Source: Burkholderiales bacterium 70-64 (GTDB lineage: Bacteria; Pseudomonadota; Gammaproteobacteria; Burkholderiales; Burkholderiaceae_E). From it: DNA of 62,829 bases. Below, one piece after another: positions 35,753-44,892 of this stretch. The translations under genes were made by a program, and so were the position numbers. Location of the stretch: contig MKUQ01000033.1 of assembly GCA_001898645.1 (NCBI GenBank), forward strand, positions 1 through 62,829, given 5' to 3'. The first letter of the stretch is position 1. Every line of letters starts with the position of its first letter. Under the pieces are notes generated by a model. It saw nothing but the letters and a program-made list of their open reading frames with translations, had not been told where the DNA came from and searched no databases.

Positions 35753-36971
35753 CCCTGGGCGGCGGCCTCGGACGCGGGCGGCCGTCTCGATGCTCGCCGC
35801 GGTCACGATGCTCGCTGCGGTCGCCGGCGCCGCCTCGCCGCTCGCGGCAGCCCCGGCGATCGCCGCACCCGCCGCGCCCCTCGCGCCCGCCGACAAGCCC
35901 TGGTCGGCGATCGGCCGCCCGGCGACCGCCACCGAGATCCGCGCCTGGGACATCGACGTGCGCCCCGATTTCAAGGGCCTGCCGCCCGGGTCCGGCTCGG
36001 TCGAGCAGGGGCAGGAAGTGTGGGAGGCGAAGTGCGCCTCGTGCCACGGCACCTTCGGCGAGTCCAACGAGGTGTTCGCGCCCATCGCCGGCGGCACGAG
36101 CGCCGAGGACATGCGCACCGGCCGGGTATCCGCCTTCGTGAAGGGAGGCGTGCCCCAGCGCACCACCCTGATGAAGCTGTCGCAGATCTCGACGCTGTGG
36201 GACTACATCCGCCGTGCCATGCCGTGGAACGCGCCGAAGTCGCTCACCGTCGACGAGGTCTACGCGGTCACCGCCTACATCCTCAACCTGGGCGACATCG
36301 TGCCGGCCGATTTCGTGCTGTCCGAGCGCAACATCGCCGAGGTCCAGGCACGGCTGCCCAATCGCGACGGGATGGTCCGCTTCGATGGCCTGTGGTCGGT
36401 GCGCGGCAAGCCCGACGTGCAGGGCGATGCGTGCATGCGCGACTGCCCGGTCTCCGCCGAGGTGCGCTCGGCGCTGCCGGAGTTCGCGCGCAACGCGCAC
36501 GGCAACCTCGCCGGGCAGAACCGCCTGATCGGGCCGGTGCGCGGGGCCGATACCACGCAGCCGGCGCTGCGCGAGCCGCCGGCGCCGGGCGCGTTGGGCG
36601 CAGCGGCTGCGGCCGCCGCGCCGGCCTCCGATGGTGCCGCGACGCCTTCCGTCGGCGCCGCAACGGCCTCCGCTGCCGCTGCGGCGGCCTCTGCCGCTAC
36701 CGCCGCCCCCGGTGCGAAGGCGCCGGCCGACCTGGCGCGCGAGTCCGGCTGCCTGGCATGCCATGCAGTGGCCGGACGCATGGTGGGCCCGGCGTTTCGC
36801 GACGTCGCGGCCCGCTATGCCGGGCAGGCCGATGCCGCCGAGCGCCTGGCCCGCCGCGTGCGCGAAGGCAGCCAGGGAACCTGGGGATCGGTGCCGATGC
36901 CGCCCAATCCCGGCGTCGCCGAAAGCGATCTAGGGGTAATCATGAAGTGGGTTCTCGACCGCGCCCCCTGA
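35739..36971 (+). CDS. soxD: diheme cytochrome c SoxD
   Basis: SoxD takes electrons from SoxC in the periplasm. The 410-residue product has a signal peptide and two heme c sites, CASCH (99-103) and CLACH (338-342), separated by an Ala/Pro linker of about 50 residues (280-330). It therefore has the full two-heme arrangement. The C-terminal domain resembles a class I cytochrome c551/c552 (GPAFRDVAARYAG, VPMPPNPGV). ATG 35739 has GAGGTG 5 nt upstream. Confidence 0.93.
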   Translation: MSRSSPGRRPRTRAAVSMLAAVTMLAAVAGAASPLAAAPAIAAPAAPLAPADKPWSAIGRPATATEIRAWDIDVRPDFKGLPPGSGSVEQGQEVWEAKCASCHGTFGESNEVFAPIAGGTSAEDMRTGRVSAFVKGGVPQRTTLMKLSQISTLWDYIRRAMPWNAPKSLTVDEVYAVTAYILNLGDIVPADFVLSERNIAEVQARLPNRDGMVRFDGLWSVRGKPDVQGDACMRDCPVSAEVRSALPEFARNAHGNLAGQNRLIGPVRGADTTQPALREPPAPGALGAAAAAAAPASDGAATPSVGAATASAAAAAASAATAAPGAKAPADLARESGCLACHAVAGRMVGPAFRDVAARYAGQADAAERLARRVREGSQGTWGSVPMPPNPGVAESDLGVIMKWVLDRAP

Positions 36972-37011
36972 TGATTTTGTTAATCTCGATCATTGCCACA
37001 AGGAGGTTTTC

Positions 37012-37482
37012 ATGAATCGTTCACGACGCACGACCCTGCAGGCCGCGGGCGGCGCGGGCCTGTACGGCACGCTGCTGTCGCTCGGCCTGCTGCGGCCCGG
37101 TGCGGCTTCGGCGCAGGCATTCGATCGCGCCGCGTTTCAGTCCACGGGCGTCGCCGATACGCTCAAGGCGCTCGGGGCGGCTGGCGCCGCCGAGTCGAAG
37201 GACGTCGTCATCGTGTCGCCGGACATCGCGGAGAACGGCGCGGTGGTGCCGGTGGCGGTCAAGAGCAGCCTGCCGAAGACGACCATGGTCGCCGTGCTCG
37301 TCGACAAGAACCCCAACGCGCTGGCCGGCGCCTACGATTTCCTCGAGGGCTCCGATCCCGAGGTCAGCATGCGCATCAAGATGGGCCAGAGCTCCGACGT
37401 GGTGGCGCTGGTGAAGGCCGACGGCAAGTACTACATGGCGAAGAAGGAGATCAAGGTCACGCTCGGCGGCTGCGGCGGCTGA
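37012..37482 (+). CDS. soxY: sulfur carrier protein SoxY
   Basis: SoxY carries sulfur intermediates covalently on its C-terminal Cys. The 156-residue product has a Tat signal (NRSRRTTLQAAGGAGLYGTLL) and ends in the diagnostic GGCGG with Cys154. The ribosome site AAGGAGG is perfect, suggesting high expression. SoxZ follows after 48 bp. Confidence 0.96.
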   Translation: MNRSRRTTLQAAGGAGLYGTLLSLGLLRPGAASAQAFDRAAFQSTGVADTLKALGAAGAAESKDVVIVSPDIAENGAVVPVAVKSSLPKTTMVAVLVDKNPNALAGAYDFLEGSDPEVSMRIKMGQSSDVVALVKADGKYYMAKKEIKVTLGGCGG

Positions 37483-37530
37483 GCGGCGCGACCCGATCCG
37501 ACTCCCCGAAGAATCCGGAGATACCCACAC

Positions 37531-37842
37531 ATGGCAGATCCGATGAAGATCCGCGCCACCGCCAAGGACGGCGTGGCCGACGTGCGCGTGCTGATGGCGC
37601 ACGAGATGGAGACAGGGCAGCGCAAGGATGCCGCCGGCAAGGTCATCCCCGCCTGGAACATCACCGAGGTCACCGCCCGGCTCAACGGCACGCCCGTGCT
37701 CAAGGCGCACTGGGGGCCGGCGATCTCGAAGAACCCCTACCTGCAGTTCAAGGTCAAGGGCGCCAAGGCCGGCGACAAGATCAGCATCACCTGGGTCGAC
37801 AACCGCGGCGACACGCGCACCGACGAGGCCACCGTCGGCTGA
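37531..37842 (+). CDS. soxZ: SoxZ, partner of SoxY
   Basis: SoxZ forms the SoxYZ heterodimer. The 103-residue immunoglobulin-like protein has no signal, as expected because it is exported with SoxY. Motifs are VRVLMAHEMETGQRKDAAGKVIPAWNI and FKVKGAKAGDKISITWVDNRGDTRTDEA. A strong hairpin overlaps its stop codon. Confidence 0.95.
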   Translation: MADPMKIRATAKDGVADVRVLMAHEMETGQRKDAAGKVIPAWNITEVTARLNGTPVLKAHWGPAISKNPYLQFKVKGAKAGDKISITWVDNRGDTRTDEATVG

Positions 37843-37867
37843 GAAGGTGTGAACGAATACACCTTCT
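37842..37867 (+). other. hairpin between soxZ and soxA
   Basis: AGAAGGTGT (37842-37850) and ACACCTTCT (37859-37867) make a perfect 9-bp stem with loop GAACGAAT. There is no T-tract and soxA follows in the same direction, so an mRNA processing or stability role is likely. The GTGTGAACGAAT core resembles the terminal repeat of the 113-bp element (GTGTGAAGGAAT). Confidence 0.65.
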
Positions 37868-37939
37868 GACCGGCCCCGGCGCACGGCGCGTCGCGCCGTG
37901 CGCGCTTCCGATCATCCATCGATACAGGGGGAGACATCC

Positions 37940-38755
37940 ATGCGGAGAATACCGGCCTTGCTGGCCGTTGCCGCGGCCATCGGCGTGGCTGCGCCCGCCG
38001 TCCGGGCGCAGCAGGGCGATACGCAGGCGGAGATCGAGCGTTATCGCGAGATGCTCCAGGACGGCAATCCGGCCGAGCTGACGGTGGCGCGCGGCGAGGA
38101 CATGTGGAAGCAGAAGCGCGGCCCGAGGCAGGCGAGCCTGGAGCGCTGCGATCTCGGCAAGGGTCCGGGCGTGGTCAAGGGCGCCTATGCCGAGCTGCCG
38201 CGCTACTTCGCCGACACCGACTCCGTCATGGATCTCGAGGCCCGGCTGGTGCATTGCCAGGCCACGCTGCAGGGCTTCGATCGCGCCGAGCTGGTGAAGA
38301 AGCCGTTCTCGGGCACCGCCCAGCGCGCCACCGACAACGAGGCGCTGGTGGCCTATGTGGTCGACCAGTCGCGCGGCATGACGGTGAACGTGCCGCAGCG
38401 CCATCCGAAGGAGATCGAGGCGTATCAGCGCGGCCAGAAGATCTTCTTCTTCCGCGGCGGGCCGTACGACTTCTCCTGCGCCTCGTGCCACGGCGAGGAC
38501 GACAAGCGCATCCGCCTGCAGGACCTGCCCAACCTGCTCAAGAAGCAGCCGGCGCAGCGCGCCTTCACGACCTGGCCGGCCTACCGCGTCTCGCAGGGTG
38601 CGCTGCGCACCATGCAGTGGCGCCTCAACGACTGCTTCCGCCAGCAGCGTTTTCCCGAGCTCGAGTTCATCTCGCCCGCGTCGATCGACCTGATCACGTT
38701 CCTGGGCGTCAACGCCCAGGGCGGCAAGATGAACTCGCCGGCGATCAAGCGATAG
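37940..38755 (+). CDS. soxA: SoxA, monoheme cytochrome c of the SoxAX complex
   Basis: SoxAX attaches thiosulfate to the SoxY cysteine. The 271-residue SoxA has a signal peptide (LLAVAAAIGVAAPAVRAQ), one heme site CASCH (180-184), and the Cys232 expected as the modified heme ligand (NDCFRQQRFPE). The N-terminal half keeps only two isolated Cys (70, 106), matching the monoheme SoxA type where the first heme is replaced by a disulfide. ATG 37940 has a GGGGGAG site. Confidence 0.94.
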   Translation: MRRIPALLAVAAAIGVAAPAVRAQQGDTQAEIERYREMLQDGNPAELTVARGEDMWKQKRGPRQASLERCDLGKGPGVVKGAYAELPRYFADTDSVMDLEARLVHCQATLQGFDRAELVKKPFSGTAQRATDNEALVAYVVDQSRGMTVNVPQRHPKEIEAYQRGQKIFFFRGGPYDFSCASCHGEDDKRIRLQDLPNLLKKQPAQRAFTTWPAYRVSQGALRTMQWRLNDCFRQQRFPELEFISPASIDLITFLGVNAQGGKMNSPAIKR

Positions 38756-38767
38756 GGGGAACCGCAG

Positions 38768-39391
38768 ATGCGAAGCACATGGCAATACACGCTGGCCGGC
38801 GTCGTGCTGGTGGCCGGATGCGCGGGCATGCCCGGGTCGTCGCCCACCGTCTCCGACGCCGAGGTGCTGCAGACGCTGAAGGCGTCGTTCAAGGAGCACG
38901 GCATCGCCAGGCTCGACCGGCTCGACCAGTCCGACCTGCAGCAGCAGTGCAGCCGCTATGCCACGGCGCCGCTGCCCAAGGACGTCCGGGACCGCATCGC
39001 GCACGACGCGCTCGCCTCGGTGAAGTACCCCGCCGACGGCAAGTACCTGGGCAACTGGAAGGAAGGCGAGAAGATCGCCCAGAGCGGCCGCGGCCTGCAG
39101 TACAACGACACCGAGAAGACCGTGGCCGGCGGCAACTGCTACGCCTGCCACCAGCTCTCGAAGGCCGAGATCGCCTACGGCAACATCGGCCCCTCGCTGT
39201 ACAACTACGGCAAGCTGCGCGGCGACAGCGAGGCCACGCGGAAGTACACCTGGGTGCGCATCTGGAACGGCCACGCCTACGCGCCGTGCAACAACATGCC
39301 GCGCTTCGGCGCGGCCGGCATCCTCACCGAGGCACAGCTCAAGGACGTGATGGCGCTGCTGCTCGATCCGGCATCGCCGGTCAACCAGTAG
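38768..39391 (+). CDS. soxX: SoxX, monoheme cytochrome c (lipoprotein-like)
   Basis: This 207-residue SoxX has heme site CYACH (124-128) and the distal Met candidate in NNMPRFG (Met177). The N-terminus looks like a lipoprotein signal (LVAGC, Cys18), so the SoxAX complex may be membrane-anchored. An extra helical region of about 90 residues precedes the heme domain, making it longer than the Paracoccus protein. The start lies 12 bp after soxA with GGGGGA upstream. Confidence 0.92.
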   Translation: MRSTWQYTLAGVVLVAGCAGMPGSSPTVSDAEVLQTLKASFKEHGIARLDRLDQSDLQQQCSRYATAPLPKDVRDRIAHDALASVKYPADGKYLGNWKEGEKIAQSGRGLQYNDTEKTVAGGNCYACHQLSKAEIAYGNIGPSLYNYGKLRGDSEATRKYTWVRIWNGHAYAPCNNMPRFGAAGILTEAQLKDVMALLLDPASPVNQ

Positions 39392-39412
39392 CGCGGTAGC
39401 GGCGGCGCGCGC

Positions 39413-41185
39413 ATGCTCGATCGTCGCGAGTTCCTGCGCATCCTCGCCATGGCGGCGGCAGCCGGGCTGTCGCTGCAGGGCTGCGCCTCGACCGGCCGCG
39501 GCACCGCGGCCGGCGCGGGGGGCGCGGGGGGGGTGGCCGGCGCGGCGGGTCGCGCCGACGCGATGTACGACATCCCGCCCTTCGGCAACGTGAGCCTGCT
39601 GCACTTCACCGACTGCCACGCGCAGCTGCTGCCGGTGTACTTCCGCGAGCCGAGCATGAACATCGGCATCGCGCAGGCCCAGGGGCGGGCGCCGCACCTG
39701 GTCGGCGAGCATCTGCTCAAGGCGTTCGACATCCGCCCCGGCACGCGCGAGGCGCATGCGTTCACCTACCTGGATTTCGACGAGGCGGCGCGCACCTACG
39801 GCAAGGTCGGAGGCTTCGCGCACCTGGCCACGCTGGTCAAGCGCCTCAGGGCGTCGCGCCCGGGCGCGCTGCTGCTCGACGGCGGCGACACCTGGCAGGG
39901 CTCGGCCACCTCGCTGTGGACGCAGGGCCAGGACATGGTCGACGCCTGCAAGCTGCTGGGCGTGGACGTGATGACCGCGCACTGGGAGTTCACCTACGGC
40001 GCGGCGCGCGTCGAGGAGGTCATCGCCAGGGACCTCAAGGGCCGCATCGACTTCGTGGCGCAGAACGTGCGTACCACCGACTTCGAAGACCCGGTGTTCG
40101 CCTCGCACGTCATGCGCACCGTCGGCGGGGTGCCGGTGGCCGTCATCGGGCAGGCTTTCCCCTACACGCCGATCGCCAACCCGCGCTACCTGGTATCGCA
40201 GTGGAGCTTCGGCATCCAGGACGAGCGGCTGCAGAAGATCATCGACGAGGTGCGCGCCCAGGGTGCCCAGGTGGTGGTACTGCTGTCGCACAACGGCATG
40301 GACGTCGACCTCAAGCTGGCCACGCGGGTGAGGGGGCTCGATGCGATCCTCGGCGGGCACACGCACGACGGCGTGCCGCAGCCGGTGGCGGTGCGCAACG
40401 CCGGCGGCGTCACGCTGGTGACCAACGCCGGCTCCAACGGCAAGTTCCTCGCGGTGCTCGACCTCGAGGTCAAGGGCGGCAGGGTGGCCGACTTCCGCTA
40501 CCGGCTGCTGCCGGTGTTCTCGAACCTGCTGCCGGCCGATCCGGACATGCAGGCGCTCATCGACCGTGTGCGCGAGCCGTATCGCACACGTCTCGAGCAG
40601 CCGCTGGCGGTCACCGAGGGGCTGCTGTACCGGCGCGGCAACTTCAACGGCAGCTTCGACCAGCTGATCCTCGACGCGCTGATGGAGGTCAAGGGCGCGC
40701 AGATCGCGTTCTCGCCGGGCTTTCGCTGGGGCACGACCCTGCTGCCCGGCCAGATCATCACCCGCGAGCACCTCATGGACCAGACCGCGATCACCTACCC
40801 CTACACCACGGTCAACGATCTTTCCGGCGAGATGATCAAGACCATCCTCGAGGACGTCGCCGACAACCTGTTCAACCCGGATCCCTACTACCAGCAGGGC
40901 GGCGACATGGTGCGCGTGGGCGGCCTCACCTATGCCTGCGATCCCGATGGACGCAGCGGCGCGCGCATCTCCGACATGCGTCTGAACGGCACGCCCATCG
41001 AGGCAGGGCGCACCTATCGCGTGGCCGGCTGGGCGCCGGTCGCCGAGGGGGCGCAGGGCGAACCGGTGTGGGAGGTGGTCGAGCGCTGGCTCGCGGCGCA
41101 TCCCACGGTGACGCCGCGCCGCCTGAACCTGCCGCGCCTGATCGGCATGCAGACCAATCCCGGCATCGGCCGCGACGAGCTCTAG
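39413..41185 (+). CDS. soxB: SoxB, S-sulfosulfanyl-cysteine sulfohydrolase
   Basis: SoxB removes sulfate from SoxY-bound intermediates using a dinuclear Mn centre. The 590-residue product has a Tat motif (DRREFLRILAMAAAAG) and the metallophosphatase motifs LLHFTDCHAQL (Asp67, His69), LLDGGDTWQGSATSLWTQGQDMV, LSHNGMDVD and LGGHTHDGVP. A Gly/Ala stretch of 20 residues follows the signal. Confidence 0.96.
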   Translation: MLDRREFLRILAMAAAAGLSLQGCASTGRGTAAGAGGAGGVAGAAGRADAMYDIPPFGNVSLLHFTDCHAQLLPVYFREPSMNIGIAQAQGRAPHLVGEHLLKAFDIRPGTREAHAFTYLDFDEAARTYGKVGGFAHLATLVKRLRASRPGALLLDGGDTWQGSATSLWTQGQDMVDACKLLGVDVMTAHWEFTYGAARVEEVIARDLKGRIDFVAQNVRTTDFEDPVFASHVMRTVGGVPVAVIGQAFPYTPIANPRYLVSQWSFGIQDERLQKIIDEVRAQGAQVVVLLSHNGMDVDLKLATRVRGLDAILGGHTHDGVPQPVAVRNAGGVTLVTNAGSNGKFLAVLDLEVKGGRVADFRYRLLPVFSNLLPADPDMQALIDRVREPYRTRLEQPLAVTEGLLYRRGNFNGSFDQLILDALMEVKGAQIAFSPGFRWGTTLLPGQIITREHLMDQTAITYPYTTVNDLSGEMIKTILEDVADNLFNPDPYYQQGGDMVRVGGLTYACDPDGRSGARISDMRLNGTPIEAGRTYRVAGWAPVAEGAQGEPVWEVVERWLAAHPTVTPRRLNLPRLIGMQTNPGIGRDEL

Positions 41186-41267
41186 TGTCCTGTCGTCCGC
41201 GGATGCCCTGTCTCCGGCTCGAGCCATGCTGGCGCCGCGTCGGCGTTGAGCCGACAATGAAGCGGTC

Positions 41268-41777
41268 ATGAGACGGCGCGAACTGATCCGGCTGGCCGGC
41301 GCGGCCCTGCTCGCGGGCGCGGGTGCGCCGGCGCGCGCCGAAGCGGGCGGCGTGCCCGCCCTCGGCACGGCGATCCGCCTTCCGCCGGTGCGCCTGCTCG
41401 ACGGGCGCGAGCTCGCGCCCGGCTACTGGCGCGGCAAGGTGGTGGTGATCGAGCTGTGGGCGAGCTGGTGCCCGTTCTGCCGCAAGCAGAACCCCGAGAT
41501 CGATCGCCTGCATCGCGCGCATTCGGCCGAAGGGCTGGAGGTGCTCGCGCTGTCGATCGACCGCGACGAGCGCGATGCGCGCCGCTACATGCAGGAGCAC
41601 GGCTACGTCTTCCACGCCGCGATGTTCGATGCGCGCTGGCAGGCCGCGATCGGCCGGCCCAGGGGGCTGCCCATCGTGTGGGTGATCGGCCGCGGCGGCC
41701 GGCTCGAGCAGCTCGAGATCGGCGAGATGTTCCCCGAAGACGTCCAGGCCCTGGCACGCTGGAGATCGACGACATGA
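41268..41777 (+). CDS. TlpA-like periplasmic thioredoxin
   Basis: This 169-residue thioredoxin has a twin-Arg-like N-terminus (MRRRELIRLAGAALLAGAGA), redox motif CPFC (68-71) in ELWASWCPFCRKQ, and cis-Pro in RGLPIVWVIG. It probably acts as SoxW-type thiol-disulfide partner of the sox proteins. The stop overlaps the DUF336 start (ATGA). Confidence 0.85.
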   Translation: MRRRELIRLAGAALLAGAGAPARAEAGGVPALGTAIRLPPVRLLDGRELAPGYWRGKVVVIELWASWCPFCRKQNPEIDRLHRAHSAEGLEVLALSIDRDERDARRYMQEHGYVFHAAMFDARWQAAIGRPRGLPIVWVIGRGGRLEQLEIGEMFPEDVQALARWRSTT

Positions 41778-42277
41778 CCCCGCCATGCCTGCGCGGCGCC
41801 GCCGCGGCGCTCTTGCTCGCGCTGGCCTGCACACCGGCGATGGCCGAGGCGACGTTCGCCACGCGCAGCCTCACCGTCGATACCGCGCTCAAGGCGGCGA
41901 CGGCGGCCCTCGAGGCCTGTCGCAAGGGCGGCTACCAGGTCGGCGTGGCGATCACCGATCGCGCCGGGGTGCTGCAGGTCTACCTGCGCGACCGCTATGC
42001 CGGCGCGCACACCGTCGAGATGGCGGCCAACAAGGCCTGGACCGCCGCGTCGTTCCGACTGTCCACGGCCGAGCTGGCTGCGCAGACGCAGCCGGGCGCG
42101 CCTGCGGCCGCGATCCGCCAGCTGCCGCGCGTGGCCGCGCTCGGCGGTGGGCTGCCGATCGAGGCCGGCGGCTCGACGCTGGCCGGCATCGGCGTGTCCG
42201 GTGCGCCGGGCGGCGAGGCCGACGAGGCCTGCGCGCGCGCCGGCGTGGAAGCGATCCGGCTCGACATCGAGCTGTAG
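41774..42277 (+). CDS. DUF336 (GlcG/HbpS-like) exported protein
   Basis: This 167-residue protein has a signal peptide (GAAAALLLALACTPAMAEA) and the DUF336 fold signatures AITDRAGVLQVYLRD, VEMAANKAWTAASF and GGLPIEAGGSTLAGIGVSGAPGGEADEACA. Relatives bind heme or cobalamin in other systems, and such genes often close sox or PQQ-related clusters. The exact role is unknown. It is coupled to its neighbours on both sides (ATGA and TAGTG). Confidence 0.85.
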   Translation: MTPPCLRGAAAALLLALACTPAMAEATFATRSLTVDTALKAATAALEACRKGGYQVGVAITDRAGVLQVYLRDRYAGAHTVEMAANKAWTAASFRLSTAELAAQTQPGAPAAAIRQLPRVAALGGGLPIEAGGSTLAGIGVSGAPGGEADEACARAGVEAIRLDIEL

Positions 42278-43347
42278 TGTCGGAGTTGAATCGAGACCGC
42301 ACGAGCCCACGGCGATCGGCTGCGCGCCCGACGTCGGCCGAGCGCCTGACGGCGGCGTTCGCCGTCGCCTCCTCCCGCGCGGCGACCTCCATGCTGGCCT
42401 TGGTCGCGGCCTTCCTCCTCGCCGCGGCGGCGCAGCCCGCTGTCGCGCGGGCGCCGGCGCCGGTCACCGTCGAGATGGCGCCGCAGCGCGTGTCGCCGCG
42501 CGTATGGTACGTCCAGGGTGACACCGACATGGTGTCGCTGCGCAACCAGGGGTTCAACTCGAACGCCGGCTTCGTCGTCACCGACGAGGGTGTGGTGGTG
42601 TTCGATGCGCTCGGTACGCCGGCGCTGGGCGCCGCGCTGCTGGCGCGCATCCGCGCCATCACCGACCGGCCGGTGCGCCGCGTGGTGGTGAGCCACTATC
42701 ACGCCGACCACTTCTATGGGCTGCAAGCGTTCAAGGAGGCGGGCGCGGAAGTCTGGGCGCACGCCAGGGTGCGCGACTACCTCGCCGGCGAGGCGCCGCG
42801 CCTGCGCCTCGAAGAGCGCCGGGAGTCGCTGGCGCCCTGGGTCACCGACGATGCGCGCATCGTGGCGCCCGATCGCTACGTCGAGGGGGACACCAGCTTT
42901 CGCTTCGGCGGGCTGACCTTCCGCCTGTATGCGGCCGGGCCTGCGCACACCCCGGAAGACCTGATGATGCTGGTCGAGGAGGAGGGCGTGCTGTTCGCCG
43001 GCGACCTGATCTTCGCCGGACGCGTGCCCTTCGTGGGCGACGCCGATACGCGCGGCTGGCTCGCCGCGCTCGATGCGCTCGCTGCGCAGGGACCGAGCAT
43101 TGTCGTCACCGGCCACGGGCCGGCCTCGACCGACGCGCGGCGCGACCTCGCGCTCACGCGCGACTACCTGCGCTTCCTGCGCCGCCGCATGGGCGAGGCG
43201 GTCGAGGAGCTGCTCGACTTCGACGAGGCGTACGCGCGCGTCGACTGGTCGCGCTTCGCCGGCCTGCCGGCGTTCGAGGCGGCCAACCGGCGCAACGCCT
43301 ACAACGTCTACCTGATGATGCAGCGCGAGGCGCTCGGCGGCCGCTGA
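42277..43347 (+). CDS. metallo-beta-lactamase-fold hydrolase, SoxH-like
   Basis: This exported zinc hydrolase has the motif HYHADHFYG (His140, His142, Asp144, His145 when read from GTG 42277), further ligands in AGPAHTPED and FAGDLIFAGR, and TGHGP. It resembles SoxH and the hydrolases of quinoprotein relay clusters; the substrate is unknown. Length is 356 residues from GTG 42277, which overlaps the DUF336 stop; ATG 42391, at the signal peptide (LALVAAFLLAAAAQPAVARA), would give 318 and may be the true start. Confidence 0.85.
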   Translation: MSELNRDRTSPRRSAARPTSAERLTAAFAVASSRAATSMLALVAAFLLAAAAQPAVARAPAPVTVEMAPQRVSPRVWYVQGDTDMVSLRNQGFNSNAGFVVTDEGVVVFDALGTPALGAALLARIRAITDRPVRRVVVSHYHADHFYGLQAFKEAGAEVWAHARVRDYLAGEAPRLRLEERRESLAPWVTDDARIVAPDRYVEGDTSFRFGGLTFRLYAAGPAHTPEDLMMLVEEEGVLFAGDLIFAGRVPFVGDADTRGWLAALDALAAQGPSIVVTGHGPASTDARRDLALTRDYLRFLRRRMGEAVEELLDFDEAYARVDWSRFAGLPAFEAANRRNAYNVYLMMQREALGGR

Positions 43348-43430
43348 CCGGCAGCCGGCGGGAGCGACGGGCGGCGCCGGGATCCACCGGTGCACCTCCG
43401 CCCGGAGGTCGCCCGCCCTCGTGCGGCACA

Positions 43431-44726
43431 ATGCCGCTCATGCCGAATCTCCTGCCCCGCGCCGCGGCCCGGGCGGTGCGGCGCGGCGCTGCACTCGCCG
43501 CGGGCCTGCTGTGCGTGGCGGCTGCGCATGCGCAGCCGGTCGACGAGCAGCGCTGCCTGATGGAGTCGCTGAGCACGGCTGCGCCGCAGACCACCGTCGC
43601 GGAGCTGCGCGCCCGCTGCCGTGAAGCGCACCCGCTGGCTCCAGAGCGCATCGCGCCGCCGTCGCTGTCCGCTCCGGCCTCTGCGCCGAACCCGGTGCCG
43701 ACCCCGGCGCAGGGGGCGGCCGGGAGCGAAGGCGCCGCCCCGCCGGCCGCCGGCTCGGCTCCGCCGGCCGCAGGAGCTGCTGCGCCGGCCACGGGGTCGG
43801 CTGCGCCAGCCGCAGGGGCCGCTGCGCCAGCCGCGGGGTCGGCCCCGCCGGCCGCCGGGGCCGTCCCGCCGTCGGCGGAGGCTGCCGCGACGGTCGCACC
43901 GGCTCCGCCGTCCGTCGCCTCGCCGGTGCGCCGCCGCATCGTCGAGGAGGCGGTGCTGTGGGGCGAGCGCTTCGCGCTCCTGCCGCACCGGCCGAACTAC
44001 CTCGATCCGGTGTCGCACTCCTTCACCGCGCCGCGCAGCACCAGCGCCGGCGAACCCGTCCAGCGCAACGAAGTCAAGTTCCAGGTCAGCTTCAAGCTTC
44101 CGCTGACGCCGCCGCTGTTCGATGGCCGCGCCGCAGTGTTCTTCGCCTATACCGGCCAGGCGTGGTGGCAGGCCTACAACGGCGAGCGTTCGAGCCCGTT
44201 TCGCGAGTACAGCCACGAGCCCGAGCTGTATGCCGCGTGGGCGCCGGCGGTCGAGCTCTTCGGTTGGGACCTGCGCCTGGCCAGCGCCGGCTTCGTGCAC
44301 CAGTCGAACGGCCGCTCGGGCGAGTTCTCGCGCAGCTGGAACCGGCTGTTCGCCGACCTCAGGTTCGATCGCCCCGGCCCGTGGTGGATCGGCGTGCGCC
44401 CGTGGGTGCGCATCCCGGAGCACAACAAATCGTCGCCCGATGCGGCGCGCGGCGACGACAACCCGCTGATCAGGCGCTATGTCGGCGACGGCGAGCTGCG
44501 CGTGGGCTACGCGGGCGAGGTGCACCAGCTCACGATGATGCTGCGCCGCAGCCTGTCGACCGCCGGCAAGGGGGCGCTGCAGCTCGACTACAGCCGCCCG
44601 ACCGGCTTCAGCCCCAAGCTGCGCTGGCACGTGCAGTACTTCGACGGCTACGGCGAGAACCTGCTCGACTACCAGACGCGCGTGCGCCGCCTCGGCATCG
44701 GGGTGATGCTGAACGACTGGTATTGA
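43431..44726 (+). CDS. pldA: outer membrane phospholipase A (OMPLA)
   Basis: This integral outer-membrane beta-barrel hydrolyses acyl esters of phospholipids. The 431-residue product has a signal peptide, an Ala/Pro-rich periplasmic linker with six heptapeptide repeats (103-144), then the barrel. Catalytic His289 and Ser291 lie in [18 protein letters not shown] with Asn303. It ends in WY, an aromatic C-terminus suited to barrel assembly. The linker of about 85 residues is an unusual addition for the family. A second ATG at 43440 is possible. Confidence 0.9.
   Translation: MPLMPNLLPRAAARAVRRGAALAAGLLCVAAAHAQPVDEQRCLMESLSTAAPQTTVAELRARCREAHPLAPERIAPPSLSAPASAPNPVPTPAQGAAGSEGAAPPAAGSAPPAAGAAAPATGSAAPAAGAAAPAAGSAPPAAGAVPPSAEAAATVAPAPPSVASPVRRRIVEEAVLWGERFALLPHRPNYLDPVSHSFTAPRSTSAGEPVQRNEVKFQVSFKLPLTPPLFDGRAAVFFAYTGQAWWQAYNGERSSPFREYSHEPELYAAWAPAVELFGWDLRLASAGFVHQSNGRSGEFSRSWNRLFADLRFDRPGPWWIGVRPWVRIPEHNKSSPDAARGDDNPLIRRYVGDGELRVGYAGEVHQLTMMLRRSLSTAGKGALQLDYSRPTGFSPKLRWHVQYFDGYGENLLDYQTRVRRLGIGVMLNDWY
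43737..43862. repeat. six 21-bp tandem repeats in the OMPLA gene
   Basis: The DNA encodes six heptads of the type A-[PA]-P-A-[AT]-G-[SA]. Copies differ mainly at third codon positions, so the peptide is better conserved than the DNA. Confidence 0.8.
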
Positions 44727-44892
44727 CGGACGGGCGGTCGGCCGAACGTCCGGCTCAAGTCCGGACCTGCGACGCCGAAATTCCTACCCGGGTGTCTCGC
44801 ATGCTCGGGTGCCGGCGACGCGATTCCAGTCTCCCGCGCGCACCCGCAGGCGACAGCCACGCCAAGAACGAACAAGCCCAGGACCATACTTC

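Noticed and set aside
43500-43870. Frameshifted gene in the Ala/Pro-rich part of pldA
   Set aside because: The frame is continuous from signal peptide to barrel, and the low complexity explains the open alternative frames.
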